DNA of 7,644 bases from Butyrivibrio sp. Lineage in GTDB: Bacteria; Bacillota_A; Clostridia; Lachnospirales; Lachnospiraceae. The notes beneath the pieces were generated by a model, which saw only the letters and a program-made list of their open reading frames with translations, did no database searches and was not told the DNA's origin. The translations under genes and the position numbers were made by a program. Location of the stretch: NCBI RefSeq assembly GCF_024699075.1, contig NZ_JAILQF010000486.1:1-7644 (forward strand). Direction: 5' to 3'. Positions 5,981 through 7,644 of the stretch are shown piece by piece (within the stretch, counting starts at the first letter, position 1; the number at the start of each line of letters is the position of its first letter).

Positions 5981-6232
5981 ATGTTAACCGAACAATTGCA
6001 TGAAATTGTTTGAATTTTTGCAAAAAAAGCACCTATGATGGTACAAAAGCAGTTAAAAAAACATGAAACTGACACCTGTGTCTATGTGGATAACTCCGTG
6101 GAAATTGGGGATATTTTAAAAAACGAGTTTCAGAAACCGCATAAATCTGCCATGTTGGTATACTTATGAAATAACGTTAAACGCGTAATGGATTTTGGAA
6201 CAAGAACTGGTGTAGTCAATAGAATTATGTAA
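5981..6232 (+). pseudogene. Possible decayed small gene interrupted by two in-frame TGA codons
   Basis: AGAAGGA (5971-5977) precedes an ATG at 5981 with a short 3-nt spacer. The frame reads MLTEQLHEIV, then TGA (6011-6013), then 51 open codons including MVQKQLKKHETD and VYVDNSVEIGDILKNEF. A second TGA (6167-6169) follows, then 20 open codons, and finally TAA (6230-6232). Both interruptions are TGA. With TGA ignored, the product would be 83 residues with a mixed, globular-looking composition. Window genes use TGA as a normal stop (the HAD gene and hflX), so read-through as Trp is not expected. The simplest readings are a relic gene or a chance frame; the stop density is only modestly below random expectation. 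The internal ATG pair at 6035 and 6038 has no Shine-Dalgarno. I do not recognise the protein. Confidence 0.2.
6085..6093 (-). promoter_or_regulatory. Perfect DnaA-box 9-mer
   Basis: The plus strand reads TGTGGATAA, the complement of the consensus DnaA box TTATCCACA. A weaker CGTGGAAAT (6/9) lies 3 nt downstream in the same orientation, and an A/T-rich run (ATATTTTAAAAAA) begins at about 6111. There is no dnaA, dnaN or cluster of boxes nearby, so this is not an origin. It could be an isolated DnaA binding site, or chance. Confidence 0.3.
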
Positions 6233-6236
6233 ACCC

Positions 6237-6264
6237 AAAAACGCATGACACTCGTGTCGTTTTT
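6237..6264. terminator. Bidirectional terminator-like hairpin
   Basis: GACAC (6247-6251) and GTGTC (6254-6258) form a tight stem around a 2-nt loop. AAAAAC (6237-6242) can pair with GTTTTT (6259-6264), leaving a 4-nt bulge. The A-run before and T-run after give it the appearance of a small bidirectional terminator. It lies 325 bp after the helicase stop and ahead of the valS promoter region, where it would block read-through. The short GC core makes this uncertain. Confidence 0.35.
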
Positions 6265-6313
6265 GTGATAAAACGTTTATTGATCTTTTTTTCAGACAAG
6301 TAACAATCAAAAC

Positions 6314-6341
6314 TTGACAAGTTCTTTTCAAGTGATAAGAT
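6314..6341 (+). promoter_or_regulatory. Candidate valS promoter
   Basis: A perfect -35 TTGACA (6314-6319) is followed after 16 nt by TAAGAT (6336-6341, 4/6), giving a start near 6348. A perfect TATAAT also occurs at 6371-6376, which would place the start closer to the T-box stem I, but it has no good -35 at 16-18 nt. Which hexamer is used cannot be settled from sequence. Confidence 0.45.
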
Positions 6342-6396
6342 TAAAATAATTTTATATAAGGCGTGACATCTATAATTATCACGTTTATGGCGATAA

Positions 6397-6708
6397 AGAA
6401 GAGGAGTAAGGTTACAGACACTCAACAGAGAGCATTTGATAGGGTGGAAAAATGCGTGCTGTCGTATCCTGAAGGTAGCTTCTGCACATAAGAACATAGA
6501 AGTACATCCTTGTATTTCTAAAATGTACCAAATGCATCCCGCATTATGTGCTAGCCGGACTGCTCAGAAAGTATTCTATATACAAAGGTAGTCCCGGGTG
6601 CCTTCCGTTACAGGCTAAATGAGCATGGATTGTTTTTTATCCATGGAATCAAGGTGGTACCGCGTTTATGACGCCCTTGGCCGACAATGTCCGGCCGAGG
6701 GCTTTTTT
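6397..6708 (+). ncRNA. T-box riboswitch, tRNA-Val (GUA specifier), controlling valS
   Basis: The leader senses uncharged tRNA and allows valS transcription when valine charging falls. The Stem I base is AGAAG (6397-6401) with CTTCT (6479-6483). The specifier loop contains AGTA (6405-6408) on the 5' side and GAAG-GTA-G on the 3' side, so the specifier is the valine codon GUA (6475-6477). The stem above is AGGTTAC/GTATCCT with one mismatch. The distal part has AGAGAGC and GGGTGGAA, with GCATTT/AAATGC pairing. Then come a GGACT/AGTCC helix (about 6557-6594), the F-box CCGTTA (6605-6610) between GCCT and AGGC, Stem III CATGGAT/ATCCATG (6624-6645), and the T-box AAGGTGGTACCGCG (6651-6664). The bulge UGGU fits a tRNA 3' end ACCA with discriminator A. 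CAAGG/CCTTG and GCG/CGC can build the antiterminator, excluding the terminator. Confidence 0.95.
6673..6708 (+). terminator. Regulated intrinsic terminator of the T-box leader
   Basis: GCCCTTGGCCG (6673-6683 region) pairs with CGGCCGAGGGC (6692-6702) in an 11-bp stem with a single G-U pair, followed by six T (6703-6708). Its 5' arm contains the CCTTG needed for the antiterminator, which makes the two structures mutually exclusive. It sits about 58 bp ahead of the valS start. Confidence 0.95.
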
Positions 6709-6766
6709 ATGTATATGAGCCAGGCGGTGGACAAACCTTACAATCTCATTAAGAAAGGAAAAGACC

Positions 6767-7644
6767 ATGAAAAAAGAACTGGCAAAGAACTATGATCCTC
6801 AGGGTATTGAGAATCGTCTTTACAGCAAATGGGAAGAAAAGAAGTATTTCCATGCAGAAGTTGACGAAAAGAAGAAACCATTTACTATTGTGATTCCACC
6901 TCCGAATATTACAGGACAGCTCCATATGGGACACGCTCTTGATAATACAATGCAGGATATCCTTATCAGATATAAGAGAATGGAAGGATATAATGCACTC
7001 TGGCAGCCTGGAACAGACCATGCTTCCATAGCTACAGAGGTTAAGGTTATAAATGAGCTCAAAAAGCAGGGCATTACCAAGGCTGATCTTGGACGCGAAG
7101 GCTTCCTTGAGAAGTGCTGGGACTGGAGAAAAGAATACGGCGGACGTATCGTAAACCAGCTCAAGAAGCTTGGTTCTTCATGTGACTGGGACAGAGAACG
7201 TTTTACAATGGATGAAGGCTGCAATAAGGCAGTTACAGAAGTATTCGTTAAGATGCATCAGAAGGGATACATCTATAAGGGCAAGAGAATGGTTAACTGG
7301 TGCCCTGTTTGTAAGACTTCAATTTCAGATGCAGAAGTTGAATACAAGGAGCAGGCAAGCCATTTCTGGCACATCAAGTATCCTCTTGTTGAAGATGATG
7401 GCAGCGTTTCTACAACTAAGTTCCTTGAATTTGCAACAACACGTCCTGAAACAATGCTTGGTGATACAGCTGTAGCTGTAAACCCTGAAGATCCAAGATA
7501 TAAAGATTATATTGGCAAGAATGTAATGCTTCCTATTATCAATCGTCCTATTCCTGTTGTTGGCGATGAGCATGCTGATATGGAATTTGGTACAGGTGTA
7601 GTTAAGATCACTCCAGGTCATGACCCTAACGACTTTGAAGTTGG
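6767..7644 (+). CDS. valS: Valyl-tRNA synthetase, N-terminal part
   Basis: ValRS charges tRNA-Val with valine in the cytoplasm. The gene runs off the right edge; 292 residues of an expected approximately 880 are present. The class I signature HMGH (53-56) lies in [13 protein letters not shown] (44-56), followed by [10 protein letters not shown] (82-91), part of the active site. A CPVC motif (179-182) belongs to the insertion joining the catalytic core to the editing domain. TTRPETM (224-230) and GHDPND (284-289) mark the start of the CP1 editing domain that removes misactivated threonine. The ATG at 6767 is the first in this frame after the terminator and has AAAGGA (6754-6759) 7 nt upstream. 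Expression should be controlled by the T-box just upstream. The KMSKS motif and anticodon-binding domain lie outside the window. The reading frame is undisturbed. Confidence 0.97.
   Translation, partial: MKKELAKNYDPQGIENRLYSKWEEKKYFHAEVDEKKKPFTIVIPPPNITGQLHMGHALDNTMQDILIRYKRMEGYNALWQPGTDHASIATEVKVINELKKQGITKADLGREGFLEKCWDWRKEYGGRIVNQLKKLGSSCDWDRERFTMDEGCNKAVTEVFVKMHQKGYIYKGKRMVNWCPVCKTSISDAEVEYKEQASHFWHIKYPLVEDDGSVSTTKFLEFATTRPETMLGDTAVAVNPEDPRYKDYIGKNVMLPIINRPIPVVGDEHADMEFGTGVVKITPGHDPNDFEV

Larger units (their letters stand above)
5913..6236. other. Long intergenic tract without a convincing gene
   Basis: There is no intact gene here. After the helicase stop comes a small palindrome TACTAT-T-ATAGTA (5917-5929), too weak to be a sure terminator. 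A lone TTGACA (5953-5958) has no acceptable -10 at 16-18 nt. The rest contains a possible decayed reading frame (5981-6232), a hairpin AACAATT-N6-AATTGTT (5991-6010), the palindrome GACACCTGTGTC (6071-6082) and a perfect DnaA-box 9-mer on the minus strand (6085-6093). GC content is visibly lower than in the flanking genes. Confidence 0.5.

Noticed and set aside
5950..5985. A promoter from the perfect TTGACA at 5953
   Set aside because: No hexamer at 16-18 nt downstream matches TATAAT at more than 2 of 6 positions, so it is listed only as a lone -35-like sequence.
6085..6125. A replication origin at the DnaA box and A/T-rich run
   Set aside because: There is only one exact box, no dnaA, dnaN or rep gene is nearby, and the setting is ordinary chromosomal housekeeping genes.
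6225..6497. A 90-codon minus-strand frame across the valS leader
   Set aside because: It is antisense to the T-box stem I and promoter region, has no Shine-Dalgarno, and its composition is not protein-like. RNA structure explains the conservation expected there.
6749..7224. Two minus-strand frames (90 and 134 codons) opposite valS
   Set aside because: They are shadows of the valS coding sequence, which is identified by its HMGH and editing-domain motifs.

Overview
The window looks like chromosomal DNA from a low-GC Clostridia genome, most likely Lachnospiraceae and possibly Butyrivibrio-like. That assignment is an inference. It rests on codon choice (CTT for Leu, AGA for Arg, ATA for Ile), AGGA-type Shine-Dalgarno sites, a T-box leader before a valyl-tRNA synthetase gene, and the gene repertoire. 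I see no rRNA, tRNA, transposase, integrase or CRISPR array.

Layout, left to right. (1) At 1-237 is the 3' end of a HAD-superfamily phosphatase gene (+). (2) A convergent minus-strand operon follows: asnA (asparagine synthetase A, 1608-2618) is transcribed first, then hflX (ribosome-associated GTPase, 298-1608). The asnA stop and the probable hflX start share one base (TAATG). (3) A 504-bp AT-rich divergent intergenic region (2619-3122) holds a good promoter for each direction, several short palindromes and direct repeats, and a long foldable 5' leader. (4) At 3123-3356 (+) is a small HPr-fold protein that keeps the Ser46-type regulatory site but has lost the catalytic His15, which makes it Crh-like. 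An intrinsic terminator follows it. (5) At 3504-5912 (+) is an 802-residue protein joining a PD-(D/E)XK nuclease to an iron-sulfur DinG/Rad3-type helicase. (6) A second long intergenic tract (5913-6766) holds a possible decayed reading frame interrupted only by UGA codons, a perfect DnaA-box 9-mer, a repeated dodecamer palindrome, and a complete T-box riboswitch. (7) The 5' part of valS (6767 to the window end, +) is controlled by that T-box.

How the parts relate. The genes are mostly housekeeping functions: tRNA charging, asparagine synthesis, ribosome rescue or assembly GTPase, carbon signalling and DNA repair. They are not one pathway. The clearest regulatory logic is valS. Uncharged tRNA-Val should be read by a GUA specifier codon and a UGGU T-box bulge, switching an 11-bp terminator to an antiterminator.

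The points most worth a second look are the His-less HPr with its structured leader, the nuclease-helicase fusion, and the unexplained 5980-6260 tract. I find no convincing new multi-gene system in the window.
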